Source: Acidithiobacillus sp. AMEEHan
GTDB taxonomy: Bacteria > Pseudomonadota > Gammaproteobacteria > Acidithiobacillales > Acidithiobacillaceae
Direction: 5' to 3'
Assembly: GCF_030996345.1 (NCBI RefSeq)
Contig: NZ_CP118747.1
Span: 481,501 to 545,500 of the forward strand
Length of the DNA stretch: 64,000 bases
Shown here: in pieces, positions 30,203 to 39,138 of the stretch
How positions within the stretch are numbered: the first letter of the stretch is position 1
Layout: each line of letters begins with the position of its first letter
Position numbers and translations under genes: made by a program
The notes under the pieces: model-generated
Told to the model about the DNA's origin: nothing
The model's input: only the letters and a program-made list of their open reading frames with translations
Databases searched by the model: none

Positions 30203-31330
30203 TCAGTCGACTTCTTCGCTGCCGCGCAGCTCCGCCACCGTGCGCAGGGCGGCCATCCGGCTTTCGGCCAGAATGTTCAGGTGGCCCATCTTGCGCCCCG
30301 GCCACGCCTCACTCTTTCCATAGAGGTAGGGTTTCACTTGCGGATGGCAAAGCCAGGCGTGCCAGTCCAGACCAGGCTCCTGCCAAAGTTCACCCAGCAG
30401 ATTCAGCATCAGTGCCGGTGAGAGCAGGCGGGTATCGCCCAACGGCAAGTCGGTCAGGGCCCGTACCTGCTGGTCGAACTGGCTCTGCACGCAGGCGTCG
30501 AGGGTATAGTGGCCACTGTTGTGCGGCCGTGGCGCCATCTCGTTGACGAGCAGCTCATCGTCGGCGCTGAGGAAAAACTCGACCGCGAGAACCCCAACAT
30601 ACTGTAACGCCTCGGCAATGCGTAGGGCTGCGCGCCGCGCCTGTTCCTGCCGTTCCTCGGAAAGCTCGCAGGGAACGATGCTGAGGTCCAGAATGCCCTG
30701 CCGGTGCCGATTCTCAGCAATGGGATAAAAGACCGCCAGTCCCTCGCCACTGCGCGCGAGAAGCACCGAAAACTCCTGGCGTAGCGCCACCCGAGCTTCC
30801 AGCAGCGCCGGACGCTGCCCGAGCTCCTGCCAGGCGCGTGCCAGATCCGCAGCGCTGCCTACCGCCACCTGCCCCTTGCCATCGTAGCCGTCCTGGGCGG
30901 TCTTGAGGATTGCCGGGAAAGGAATCTGCATGGCAGCCGGCAGATCAGCAGTTCGCTCGAGGAGGGCAAAGGGGGCGGTTGCCAATCCCAGATCCCGAAA
31001 AAAACCCTTCTCCAGACGTCGATCCTGGGCAATGCGCAAGGCTTCCGGACCTGGCCGCAGGGGGCGACGCTCGGCGCAGTAGACGAGAGTGGAAAGCGGG
31101 ATCTGCTCGCGCTCGACGGTGATGGCCGCCACGTCAGCGCAGAACTCTGCCAACGCCGTCTCCGCAGTGAAAGGGGAACAGAAATGTCGGGCCGCGGCCT
31201 CTGCCGCTGGTGCGTGCGGGTCTGGATCAAACACCCAAACATCATAGCCGAGCCGCCGGGCAGCCAGGGCAAACATCAGCCCGAGCTGCCCCCCCCCCAG
31301 AACACCCAAGGTAGCGCCGGGTGGAATCAT
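30203..31330 (-). CDS. purK: N5-carboxyaminoimidazole ribonucleotide synthase PurK
   Basis: The 375-residue ATP-grasp enzyme starts at ATG 31330, overlapping purE as [22 protein letters not shown] opens the preATP fold, where a run of ten G is kept in frame. ATP-grasp features are [41 protein letters not shown] and the closing [18 protein letters not shown]. It makes N5-CAIR from AIR, bicarbonate and ATP, feeding PurE. Confidence 0.95.
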   Translation of the reverse strand: MIPPGATLGVLGGGQLGLMFALAARRLGYDVWVFDPDPHAPAAEAAARHFCSPFTAETALAEFCADVAAITVEREQIPLSTLVYCAERRPLRPGPEALRIAQDRRLEKGFFRDLGLATAPFALLERTADLPAAMQIPFPAILKTAQDGYDGKGQVAVGSAADLARAWQELGQRPALLEARVALRQEFSVLLARSGEGLAVFYPIAENRHRQGILDLSIVPCELSEERQEQARRAALRIAEALQYVGVLAVEFFLSADDELLVNEMAPRPHNSGHYTLDACVQSQFDQQVRALTDLPLGDTRLLSPALMLNLLGELWQEPGLDWHAWLCHPQVKPYLYGKSEAWPGRKMGHLNILAESRMAALRTVAELRGSEEVD

Positions 31331-31830
31331 GATGCCGGCGGCGGCACTTGGCTGTGCAAGGCCTGTTCCGTTTGCGTTGCCCGGAAGCGCTGCAGACGCG
31401 CGTGCAAGGCCGGGTCGTGCAGGGCCAATTGTGCTGCAGCAAAGAGCGCCGCATTGGCTGCCCCTGCCGCGCCGATGGCAAAAGTGGCGACTGGTACCCC
31501 CTTGGGCATCTGCACAATGGAAAGCAGGGAGTCCTGCCCCTGCAGGTGTCGGGAAGGTACGGGCACGCCGAGCACCGGCAGCAGTGTCTTGGCGGCCAGC
31601 ATCCCCGGCAGGTGGGCGGCACCGCCGGCGCCGGCTATGATGGCCTGCAATCCGCGCGTGCCAGCCTCTTCGGCATAAGCGAAGAGGAGATCCGGGGTGC
31701 GGTGGGCGGAGACGACCCGGGTCTCGTGTGCTATCTGCAAATCGGTCAGGATCTGGGCCGCCGACTGCATCACCTCCCAGTCGCTCACACTGCCCATGAC
31801 GACGCCGATGATCGGCTTTTCCTGCATCAT
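31327..31830 (-). CDS. purE: N5-carboxyaminoimidazole ribonucleotide mutase PurE
   Basis: The 167-residue protein contains [34 protein letters not shown] and [19 protein letters not shown], the class I PurE signature. AAGGAGAGA precedes two adjacent ATG codons at 31830 and 31827; either could be used. It works directly after PurK in purine synthesis. Confidence 0.95.
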   Translation of the reverse strand: MMQEKPIIGVVMGSVSDWEVMQSAAQILTDLQIAHETRVVSAHRTPDLLFAYAEEAGTRGLQAIIAGAGGAAHLPGMLAAKTLLPVLGVPVPSRHLQGQDSLLSIVQMPKGVPVATFAIGAAGAANAALFAAAQLALHDPALHARLQRFRATQTEQALHSQVPPPAS

Positions 31831-31874
31831 TCTCTCCTTCGGCGACGCGCCGGAAACCAGCTATAATGCCGAGC

Positions 31875-32560
31875 ATGAATGCGACTCTCAAGCCCGAATT
31901 TCGTCCTGTCCGCAGCTTCGTCCTGCGTCAAGGCCGTCTCACCGACGCGCAAGAGCGCATATTACGAGATCGCGGCAGCCATTACATTATCGATGCCAGG
32001 GAGCCCTGGCAGTCGCCCTGGCCCGGCTCCCAGCCCCTGATGTTGGAAATTGGCTTTGGCAATGGCGAGCACCTCGCGCAATTTGCGCAGCAGCATCCGG
32101 ACTGGGGCTGTGTGGGTGCAGAGGTCCACGGCCCCGGCGTCGGCGCCCTGTTGCTGCGCGCTGAAGCGCTGGAGCTGCAAAATTTGCGGGTATTGCACGA
32201 CGACATCGTACCGTGGCTGCGTGCCCTGCCAGACAGTGTCTTTGCTTTGGTGGTCATCCAGTTTCCGGATCCCTGGCCCAAAAAACGCCACCACAAACGT
32301 CGTATCATTCAACCGGACTTTTTGCAAGTGTTGCACCGGGTCGTGCAGCCGGACGGCGAGTTGCAGCTGGCCACCGATTGGCAGCCCTACGCCGAACAGA
32401 TGCTGATGCTCTTGGAGGCGGATTCCGCTTGGGAGAATCTGGCCGGCCCTGGGAACTACGCCGTCCCCCGGGAAACCGCATCCCAACCCGCTTCGAGCGC
32501 CGCGGCATGGCCCTTGGCCACCAGGTCTTCGATTTGCGCTTTGTTTGTCGCAAGACATGA
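31875..32560 (+). pseudogene. trmB: tRNA (guanine-N7)-methyltransferase TrmB, frameshifted
   Basis: The frame from ATG 31875 (ATG 31866 also possible) encodes TrmB to about residue 197: SFVLRQGRLTDAQ, MLEIGFGNGEHLAQFA, QFPDPWPKKRHHKRRIIQPDFL. After the five-C run at 32465-32469 the TrmB ending (TRFERRGMALGHQVFDLRF) continues in another frame and stops at TGA 32560. One extra C joins both parts into a normal-length protein whose stop then overlaps the next gene as ATGA, which supports the repaired model. In the written sequence the frame runs on to 32810 with non-TrmB residues. Confidence 0.88.
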
Positions 32561-33270
32561 GCTCACCGCGCATTTCCGATTGCCTGAACTGCCAGATGCG
32601 CGGCGAAAGCATTTTCGCCGGCCTCACTCCGGTGGAACTCTGCACCCTGGGAATGAAGGTGCAGGATGTCGATTGTATCGCTGGAGAAACCCTCTACCGG
32701 GCGGGAGAACCAGCCCGCTACGCTTACACTTTGCGGGAAGGGGCGGTAAAACTGGTAAAGTCCCTGAGCAACGGTCAGGAGATCATTCTGCGCTTGCTGC
32801 ATCACGGTGATCTTTTCGGTTTTGAAGGGATGCACGAGGCTGTGCACCGCCACGATGCCATCAGCCTCGCTCCCGGCCAACTCTGTCGCCTCGATCTGAT
32901 CGAACTACAGCGCCTGTCGGAGCGTCTGCTGAAAATTCGTGAGGCCATCTTTCAGCGCTGGCAGCAAGCCCTGCGCGCCAGCGAGGAGCGGGTAGTGGAA
33001 CTGGGAGCCAAGAAGGCAGACGCTCGCTTGGCTGCTTTTTTGCTGCAATGGGCGCAACGCTATCCGCGGCTGCGTGTCCTGCCCTTCCCGCTGACCCGCC
33101 AGGACCTTGCCGACTTTCTCGGCCTATCGGTAGAGCATGTCAGCCGTCTCATGGCGGAGTTCAAACGTCAGGAACTGCTGCGCGAGAGCCGCAACCAACT
33201 CGAAATCCTTGCCCCGCAGAAACTGCAGGGAATCGCCACGGCCAAATCCGACCGGTTGACTCCAGATTGA
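32557..33270 (+). CDS. CRP/FNR-family transcriptional regulator, FNR-like
   Basis: The 237-residue protein starts at ATG 32557 within the repaired trmB stop. It has an N-terminal CxxC (Cys9 and Cys12), a cyclic-nucleotide-type beta roll (ETLYRAGEPARYAYTLREGAVKL, LRLLHHGDLFGFEG), a dimer helix and a winged helix with PLTRQDLADFLGLSVEHVSRLMAEF. The recognition helix keeps Glu, Ser and Arg (E-x-x-S-R), as in FNR, which reads TTGAT half-sites. The full four-Cys cluster pattern of E. coli FNR is not obvious; other Cys are at 29 and 40 and in GQLC. A perfect FNR box overlaps its stop codon. Confidence 0.88.
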   Translation: MSSPRISDCLNCQMRGESIFAGLTPVELCTLGMKVQDVDCIAGETLYRAGEPARYAYTLREGAVKLVKSLSNGQEIILRLLHHGDLFGFEGMHEAVHRHDAISLAPGQLCRLDLIELQRLSERLLKIREAIFQRWQQALRASEERVVELGAKKADARLAAFLLQWAQRYPRLRVLPFPLTRQDLADFLGLSVEHVSRLMAEFKRQELLRESRNQLEILAPQKLQGIATAKSDRLTPD

Positions 33271-33280
33271 TCTTTATCAA
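33267..33280. promoter_or_regulatory. Perfect FNR-type box (TTGAT-N4-ATCAA)
   Basis: TTGATCTTTATCAA is a full match to the FNR/ANR consensus. It begins at the stop codon of the FNR-like gene and lies 96 bases before the next ATG (33376). A -10-like CAAGAT at 33303-33308 would put the box centre near -41.5 of a start at about 33315, the usual activator position. Confidence 0.75.
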
Positions 33281-33375
33281 TGCGTGCTTGCCTTGCCCTG
33301 GGCAAGATATCGCCATTGACGAGATTCCGCCCTCTTCGGGGGCGGCAGAGAAAAGTAAGACAAGGAGAGTCAGCA

Positions 33376-33876
33376 ATGTACCAGAACGATTCTACAATGT
33401 TCCGCGTTCGTGGCCAGGGTGGTGGCGGGCGCGCCGGTGGCGATCCTGCCCGAGCCGCACGGCACCAACATGACCAAGCGGTTTTTCATCGTCTCCTGGC
33501 CCTGCACGAGCAGATCGAACGGGATCTGGAACTGTTGCCGAATGGGGTGCGCGCCCGCACCCGTTCCGACAATCCCGAAATCGTCGCGCTCCTGCACGAC
33601 CATGTACCCTCCATGAAGCAACGGTTGGAAGAGAACTTTGGCCTGCGCTTCTGGGATCCAGCCTTTGCCGAGCTCTTTGCCCAGCACGACAAGATCCGCA
33701 TGGAGCTCACCCTGCTGCCGGATGGCGTACTGATCGAGGAGACCAGCGAAGACCCAAACGTGGTCGAGCTGATCAAGGCCCACGGCCAGGTCATCAACCT
33801 CTTCGTCGCCAAAGGCGGCGCGCAAGCACAGCAGGAGAGTCCGTTGCCGGACAGCTACCGGCGCGTGCTCGCCTGA
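33376..33876 (+). CDS. Conserved hypothetical protein with two 60-residue repeats
   Basis: The 166-residue protein starts at ATG 33376 behind AAGGAGAG. A Gly/Arg-rich N terminus of about 30 residues precedes two copies of one module, exactly 60 residues apart. Copy one has His44, LLPNGVRARTRSDNPEIVALL and His76. Copy two has His104, LLPDGVLIEETSEDPNVVELI and His136. The modules share F, H, I, LLP-x-GV, S-x-x-P and the closing His. No signal peptide is visible. I know similar uncharacterised proteobacterial proteins with the same pattern but no function. It sits between an FNR box and the SQR-like gene. Confidence 0.75.
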   Translation: MYQNDSTMFRVRGQGGGGRAGGDPARAARHQHDQAVFHRLLALHEQIERDLELLPNGVRARTRSDNPEIVALLHDHVPSMKQRLEENFGLRFWDPAFAELFAQHDKIRMELTLLPDGVLIEETSEDPNVVELIKAHGQVINLFVAKGGAQAQQESPLPDSYRRVLA

Positions 33877-33919
33877 GCTATCCTGACCACCAGCATAGAG
33901 AGAGTCACAGGAGGATTGA

Positions 33920-35062
33920 ATGGCCCAATTCACCATCATCGGCAGCGGCTTTGGTGCTTTGACGGCGGTGCGCGAGCTGCGCCGTCGCAGTCCAGAGCTG
34001 GAGATCCGCCTCGTTGCCCCCAAGCCGGAGTTCATTTACTACCCCAGCCTCATCTGGGTACCTACCGGCTTGCGCCAGGGCGAGGAACTGCGCATCGACC
34101 TGCGCGACTTCTTCGAGCGCCAACGCGTGGATTTCGTTGCCGACACCGTGCAGTCTATCGATGCCCAGGGACGCGTACAGCTGGAATCCGGCACTCAGCT
34201 CGAGCAGGACGCGCTGATCATTGCCGCCGGTGGACGCGGCCTGCGCAAATTACCGGGAATCGAGCACAGTCTCGCCATCTGTGACGGTATCGAGACCGCA
34301 CAGGAGATTCGCAAGCGTCTGCAGGGTATAGCGGGCGGCAGCATTGCCTTTGGTTTTGCCGGCAACCCTCAGGAACCCAGTGCTGTGCGCGGAGGCCCCA
34401 TCTTCGAACTGCTCTTCGGCATCGATACCTACCTGCGTCGACAGGGTATCCGCAACAAATTTACCCTGACCTTCTTCAACCCCATGCGCGAGCCGGGCAA
34501 TCGTCTCGGTGCCGCCGCCGTCGCGGGGTTGCTGGCAGAGATGGAAAAGCGCCAGATTCATACCCATCTCGGGCATAAGATTATGGGCTTCGATGCGCAG
34601 CAGGTGCATACCGAAGGAGGCGACATCGATGCCGACCTGATCCTTTTCATGCCTGGCATGACCGGCCCGTCCTTTGCTGCCAACAGCGGTCTGCCGCTTT
34701 CACCTGGGGGATTCCTGCAGGCCGACAATCATTGTCAGGTTCCCGGACTGCCTGGGGTCTATGTGGTGGGGGATGCAGCATCCTACGGTGACAGTCCGGA
34801 CTGGCTACCCAAACAGGGGCACAGCGCCGACCTCCAGGCCAAGACTGCGGTGCACAATGCCCTTTGCCATCTGCAAGGGAAAGCGGCAGATCAGACATTC
34901 CGCCAGGAACTCATCTGCATCGTCGACAGCCTCGACGGCGGCAATCTCGTGTATCGCACCCCCAACACGGCGCGCGTCGTGCCCGGCTCCTGGTGGCATC
35001 TGGCCAAACGTGCCTTCGAATGGCGCTATCTGGCCCCCTATCGTCCCCGTTCTGCCGGGTAA
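33920..35062 (+). CDS. SQR-like FAD-dependent pyridine nucleotide-disulfide oxidoreductase
   Basis: The 380-residue flavoprotein starts at ATG 33920 with GGAGG upstream. It has an FAD dinucleotide fold IIGSGFGALTAVREL, ALIIAAGGRGLRKLPG and a second FAD site GVYVVGDAASYGDSPDWLPKQGHSADLQA. This layout is that of sulfide:quinone oxidoreductases and flavocytochrome c sulfide dehydrogenases. Cys residues are at 121, 272, 316 and 333. The segment GNPQEPSAVRGGP (149-161) has no Cys where canonical SQRs carry one beside the flavin. It may oxidise sulfide differently or use another donor. A peripheral membrane location is likely from the basic aromatic C terminus. Confidence 0.8.
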   Translation: MAQFTIIGSGFGALTAVRELRRRSPELEIRLVAPKPEFIYYPSLIWVPTGLRQGEELRIDLRDFFERQRVDFVADTVQSIDAQGRVQLESGTQLEQDALIIAAGGRGLRKLPGIEHSLAICDGIETAQEIRKRLQGIAGGSIAFGFAGNPQEPSAVRGGPIFELLFGIDTYLRRQGIRNKFTLTFFNPMREPGNRLGAAAVAGLLAEMEKRQIHTHLGHKIMGFDAQQVHTEGGDIDADLILFMPGMTGPSFAANSGLPLSPGGFLQADNHCQVPGLPGVYVVGDAASYGDSPDWLPKQGHSADLQAKTAVHNALCHLQGKAADQTFRQELICIVDSLDGGNLVYRTPNTARVVPGSWWHLAKRAFEWRYLAPYRPRSAG

Positions 35063-36213
35063 ACCCGCCCCTTCCAGGCACCACCCCGTCCGCCGTAGTG
35101 ACGGCGGGCGGAGTCCAGGGTCATCAGGGTATACAGCCAGGCCGCCGGTTGTAGGCTCAAGGCCCACATTGGCGAAAGTCGATAATCGTGCAGGGTAGGC
35201 CAGAATATCCGCCAGGAGAGTAACAGGCTGGCCAGGGACAGACCCCAGACCCAGGGCTGGCCGTTCATTAGCCCAAGTACCAACAGAACCCAGGGCAAGA
35301 GGTACAGGAACAGCATGGCGAGCGTGGCAATCAGCAGCCGGCTCGGGCGGAACTCGAGCTGGACGTAGGCCGAACGCGCCACCATCCGCCAGATTTCTTG
35401 TAGATGGGTATAACGACGCAAACTGATGCTGTGATCGGCCAGACCCAGCCAGATGGGCCCCTCTGCCTTGAGTTGCGCGGCTAGGGTGCAATCGTCGATG
35501 AGTGCGCCGCGCATGGCCGGCAGCCCGCCGCTCGTCTCCAGCGCCGCGCGGGCCACCAGCATGCAACCACCCGCCGCACCGGCGAGCCTACGGCGCGAAT
35601 CATTGACCCAGGCGAAGGGATACAACTTCTGAAAAAAGAATAGAAAAGGTGGAATGAGCCAGCGCTCCCACAGAGTTTGGCAAGAAAGACGTACCATGAG
35701 TGAAACCAGAACGCGCTTCTCTGCTACCGCCTTGGCGACGAGGGCGCGTAAGACCTGCGGCGCATGGACGATGTCACCATCGGTGAACCACAGGTAAGGC
35801 GTGTCGCCGGCCGCTGCTTCCACTCCTTGCTGCATGGCCCAGACCTTACCCGCCCAGCCTGCCGGGAGGTCTTTTCCGCGCAGGACCGTCAGTCGCGATG
35901 CGGCACCCAGTTCGGCAGCCGCAGACTGCGCCAGCTCCGCGGTGTCATCGACACTTTGGTCATCAATCACGATCAAGTACAGCGTTCCGGGGTAGTCCTG
36001 AGCGAGAATCCCGCGCACACAGGCAGCAATCCCGGCGGCCTCGTTCCGCGCGGGGACCACGGCAGTGACTGCCGGCCACTCGGCAATCTCCCCTACGACA
36101 AGGCGCTGATCGGCGCGCCAGAATGCTCCTCGGGCCAAATACAGGACGATCCAAGCCAGAAAAACCGCAACCGCAAACGCCAAGGACATCAGGCATTGCC
36201 ACCGATACGCCAT
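35038..36213 (-). CDS. hpnB: Hopene-associated glycosyltransferase HpnB
   Basis: The 391-residue protein is a membrane GT-A glycosyltransferase. It has AVVPARNEAAGIAACVRGILAQDYPG, VIDDQSVDDTAELA, DLPAGWAGKVWAMQQG, LWFTDGDIVHAP, LIPPFLFFFQKLYPFAWVNDSRR, AAGGCMLVAR and ALIDDCTLAAQLKAEGPIWLG, the HpnB pattern. Several C-terminal helices follow. ATG 36213 has GAGGAA upstream; ATG 36189, overlapping the pilU stop as TGATG, is the alternative. No other hopanoid genes are in the window. The 3' end overlaps the convergent SQR-like gene by 25 bases. Confidence 0.85.
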   Translation of the reverse strand: MAYRWQCLMSLAFAVAVFLAWIVLYLARGAFWRADQRLVVGEIAEWPAVTAVVPARNEAAGIAACVRGILAQDYPGTLYLIVIDDQSVDDTAELAQSAAAELGAASRLTVLRGKDLPAGWAGKVWAMQQGVEAAAGDTPYLWFTDGDIVHAPQVLRALVAKAVAEKRVLVSLMVRLSCQTLWERWLIPPFLFFFQKLYPFAWVNDSRRRLAGAAGGCMLVARAALETSGGLPAMRGALIDDCTLAAQLKAEGPIWLGLADHSISLRRYTHLQEIWRMVARSAYVQLEFRPSRLLIATLAMLFLYLLPWVLLVLGLMNGQPWVWGLSLASLLLSWRIFWPTLHDYRLSPMWALSLQPAAWLYTLMTLDSARRHYGGRGGAWKGRVYPAERGR

Positions 36214-37325
36214 TGGGTCGCTTCCTCGACCTTGGAACCAGGGTCCTCCAGGCCGCGCTTCATGCACTCCATCTTGATCGCAAGGCGTAGATCATTCTGG
36301 GAATCGGCGCCACGGATGGCATCCTCGTACTCGATCATGCCTTCCATAAACAGCTTCACCAGCGACTGATCGAAAGTCTGCATACCGACATCGTTGGGCC
36401 GTGCCATGGCATCTTTCAACAAGCCGACTTCCCCGCGATAGATGAGATCGGCGATCGTCGGCGTATTGATCAGGACTTCCATTGCCGCAATTCGTCCTGG
36501 TCGGCCCTTGAGAGGGAGAAGACGCTGCGAAACTACGGCGCGGAGGTTCAGGGAGAGGTCCATGAGCAACTGCCTCTTACGCTCCTCCGGGAAAAAGTTG
36601 ATGATGCGCTCCACCGCCTGATTGGCATTGTTGGCATGCAAAGTGGACATACAAAGGTGGCCGGTTTCCGCGTAGGCCACTGCATGCTCCATGGTCGCGC
36701 GGCTTCGCACTTCGCCGATCAGGATGACGTCGGGGGCCTCACGCAGGGCATTTTCCAGGGCATTCTCATAATTCAGGGTATCAATGCCGACTTCGCGCTG
36801 ATTGACGATCGACTTGATATTTTTGTGGAGATACTCGATGGGATCTTCAATGGTCAGAATATGCCCTGCAGAACTGGCATTACGATGTTGCAGCATGGAC
36901 GCCAAAGAGGTGCTTTTTCCGGAGCCGGTAGCACCCACAAACAGTACCAAGCCGCGGGAGGTCATCGCCAGTTCCTTCAGAATCGGCGGCATGTGCAACT
37001 GGTCGAGAGTCGGGATCTGCGTCTTGATGGCACGGATAACAAAGGAAATCTCGTTTCGCTGAAAAAATCCGTTGACCCGAAACCTACCCACACCGGGGAC
37101 GGACAAGGCGAGATTGGCCTCCTTTTCGTGCTGGAAATCCTGCAGACGCTCCAAACCCAGGATCTCCTTCGCCAAGGCCAGACTTTGGGCGGGCCTCAGG
37201 GGCTCATCACCAACGGGAACGGCGCGCCCATCGATCTTCATCACCGGCGGCGCGCCCACCGTGAAATACAGGTCGGAACCGTTTCTTTCCATCATCAACC
37301 GTAACAGGTCATCAAGCACTGGCAT
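36189..37325 (-). CDS. pilU: Type IV pilus retraction ATPase PilU
   Basis: The 378-residue ATPase contains GATGSGKSTSLASM (Walker A), ILTIEDPIEYLHKNIKSIVNQREVG, APDVILIGEVR (Walker B) and CMSTLHANNANQAVERI. The start MPVLDDLLRLMMERNGSDLYF and the longer C terminus separate it from PilT. It assists PilT in pilus retraction for twitching and surface attachment. It follows pilT by 12 bases. Confidence 0.93.
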   Translation of the reverse strand: MPVLDDLLRLMMERNGSDLYFTVGAPPVMKIDGRAVPVGDEPLRPAQSLALAKEILGLERLQDFQHEKEANLALSVPGVGRFRVNGFFQRNEISFVIRAIKTQIPTLDQLHMPPILKELAMTSRGLVLFVGATGSGKSTSLASMLQHRNASSAGHILTIEDPIEYLHKNIKSIVNQREVGIDTLNYENALENALREAPDVILIGEVRSRATMEHAVAYAETGHLCMSTLHANNANQAVERIINFFPEERKRQLLMDLSLNLRAVVSQRLLPLKGRPGRIAAMEVLINTPTIADLIYRGEVGLLKDAMARPNDVGMQTFDQSLVKLFMEGMIEYEDAIRGADSQNDLRLAIKMECMKRGLEDPGSKVEEATQWRIGGNA

Positions 37326-37337
37326 GGTTTTCTCCCA

Positions 37338-38396
37338 TCAAGCGACGTTGGCGAGGCTCTCTTTGTTCTGCGCCCTACGCAGTGCATCGTCGCGGCTGAT
37401 CTTGTGCGCCCGGACCAAGCCGAGTAAACACTGGTCGAGGGTCTGCATCCCCTGATTCTGGCCTGTCTGAATGACGGAATACATCTGTGCCACCTTGTTT
37501 TCCCGGATCAGATTGCGGATCGCCGGGTTGGCAATCATGATTTCGTGCGCCGCTACCCGCCCGCGATGGTCGGCGGTCGGGATGAGGGTTTGCGCGATCA
37601 CCGCGCGTAGGGACTCGGAGAGCATGGCCCGCACCATATCCTTCTCCCCGCCGGGGAAGGAATCGATGATTCGGTCGATGGTTTTCGGAGCAGAGCTGGT
37701 GTGCAGGGTACCAAAGACCACGTGCCCGGTCTCCGCCGCAGTGAGAGCCAGACGCATGGTTTCGAGATCACGCAACTCACCTACCAGAATCACATCCGGA
37801 TCCTCACGCAGGGCGGAGCGCAGGGCGTTTTCAAAGGATTTCGTGTTGGGCCCGACCTCACGCTGATTGATCAGACACTTATTGGGGGTATGCAGAAACT
37901 CGATCGGGTCCTCGATGGTAATGATATGGTCCTGACGATGGTTGTTGATGTGGTTCACCATGGCCGCGAGGGTGGTCGATTTGCCCGATCCCGTCGGCCC
38001 GGTCACCAGCACCAGCCCGCGCGGCACGTCGATGATTTCCTTGAATACCGGCGGCGCATTCAGCTCTTCCAGACTCAGGACCTTGGCAGGGATGGTGCGA
38101 AACGCTGCTGCTGGACCACGATCCTGCTGAAAGGCATTGATACGAAAGCGCGCCACCTGAGGTACATCGATGGCGAAATCGATCTCCAGATTCTCTTCGT
38201 ACCATTTCCGCTGGGCATCGTTCATGATGTCGTAGATCATGGCATGCACGATCTCCTTGCTCAGAGGTGGCACGTTGGCTGGCTTGATCTCGCCGTTGAT
38301 ACGCAGCATGGGCGGCAAGCCAGCGGAAACGTGGATATCCGACGCATTGTTTTTTACCGCGAAACCGAGCAGATCGGTGACATCCATTTGGCTCAT
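37338..38396 (-). CDS. pilT: Type IV pilus retraction ATPase PilT
   Basis: The 352-residue ATPase starts at ATG 38396 (MSQMDVTDLLGFAVKNNASDIHVSAG), with GGAAG upstream. It has GPTGSGKSTTLAAMV, HIITIEDPIEFLHTPNKCLINQREVG, DPDVILVGELRD and VFGTLHTSSAPKTIDRIID. PilT drives pilus depolymerisation. It is divergent from yggS, the usual pilT-yggS-proC cluster of gammaproteobacteria. Confidence 0.95.
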   Translation of the reverse strand: MSQMDVTDLLGFAVKNNASDIHVSAGLPPMLRINGEIKPANVPPLSKEIVHAMIYDIMNDAQRKWYEENLEIDFAIDVPQVARFRINAFQQDRGPAAAFRTIPAKVLSLEELNAPPVFKEIIDVPRGLVLVTGPTGSGKSTTLAAMVNHINNHRQDHIITIEDPIEFLHTPNKCLINQREVGPNTKSFENALRSALREDPDVILVGELRDLETMRLALTAAETGHVVFGTLHTSSAPKTIDRIIDSFPGGEKDMVRAMLSESLRAVIAQTLIPTADHRGRVAAHEIMIANPAIRNLIRENKVAQMYSVIQTGQNQGMQTLDQCLLGLVRAHKISRDDALRRAQNKESLANVA

Positions 38397-38475
38397 CGGC
38401 GACTTCCTTCTTTGGGCAAACAGTATTACGCCATTACTATAGGCGATCTTCCGGATTCCGCCCAAAGAGAGTCGA

Positions 38476-39135
38476 ATGGACCTTGCACCACGCCTACAGC
38501 AACTTCAACAAGAGATTCAGGGCGATGTGCCCTGCCGCCTGCTGGCGGTCAGCAAAACGGTGCCTGCTGAGCGTATACGTGCCGCCTACGCACTGGGCCT
38601 GCACCATTTTGGGGAAAATTACTTGCAGGAGGCCCTGGCCAAGATGGCGGCCCTGGCGGACCTGAAAATTTCTTGGCATTTCATTGGCCGCATCCAGCGC
38701 AACAAAACCCGCGAGATCGCTCGGCATTTTGACTGGGTAGAGAGCATCGACCGCAGCATTCTGGTCGAGCGTCTGGATCGCGAGCGGGCCGGACTCCCAC
38801 CCCTCCAGGTCTTGATCGAGGTTGCCATCAGCGGCGAGAAGGACAAGGGGGGCTGCACGAAAGAGGACATTTTCCCCTTGGCGGAGCAGATCGTCGCCTG
38901 CGACAATCTTCGGTTACGCGGCCTGATGGCTCTGGTGCATCCAACTCCCGGCGAGGCCCGCAAAAATTTTGCGCAGATGCGGGAATTCTATGAACAATTG
39001 CGGGGACGATTTACCGATCAGCAGATCGACACCCTTTCCATGGGCACCTCAGGCGACTATCCTGAAGCCCTAGCCCATGGGGCAACGGAAATTCGACTGG
39101 GCACCGCGCTGTTTGGCGGCCGCCCCAAGGAGTAA
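38476..39135 (+). CDS. yggS: PLP homeostasis protein YggS (PipY)
   Basis: The 219-residue protein has LLAVSKTVPAERIRAAYALG with the PLP-binding Lys, HFGENYLQEALAKM, WHFIGRIQRNKTREI and LSMGTSGDYPEALAHGATEIRLGTALFG, the family signature. It buffers pyridoxal phosphate. AAGAGAG precedes ATG 38476. proC follows after three bases. Confidence 0.95.
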   Translation: MDLAPRLQQLQQEIQGDVPCRLLAVSKTVPAERIRAAYALGLHHFGENYLQEALAKMAALADLKISWHFIGRIQRNKTREIARHFDWVESIDRSILVERLDRERAGLPPLQVLIEVAISGEKDKGGCTKEDIFPLAEQIVACDNLRLRGLMALVHPTPGEARKNFAQMREFYEQLRGRFTDQQIDTLSMGTSGDYPEALAHGATEIRLGTALFGGRPKE

Positions 39136-39138
39136 CGA

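Noticed and set aside
30203-31891. Extended 562-codon purK frame
   Set aside because: The part before 31330 is the out-of-frame shadow of purE; PurK homology begins at ATG 31330.
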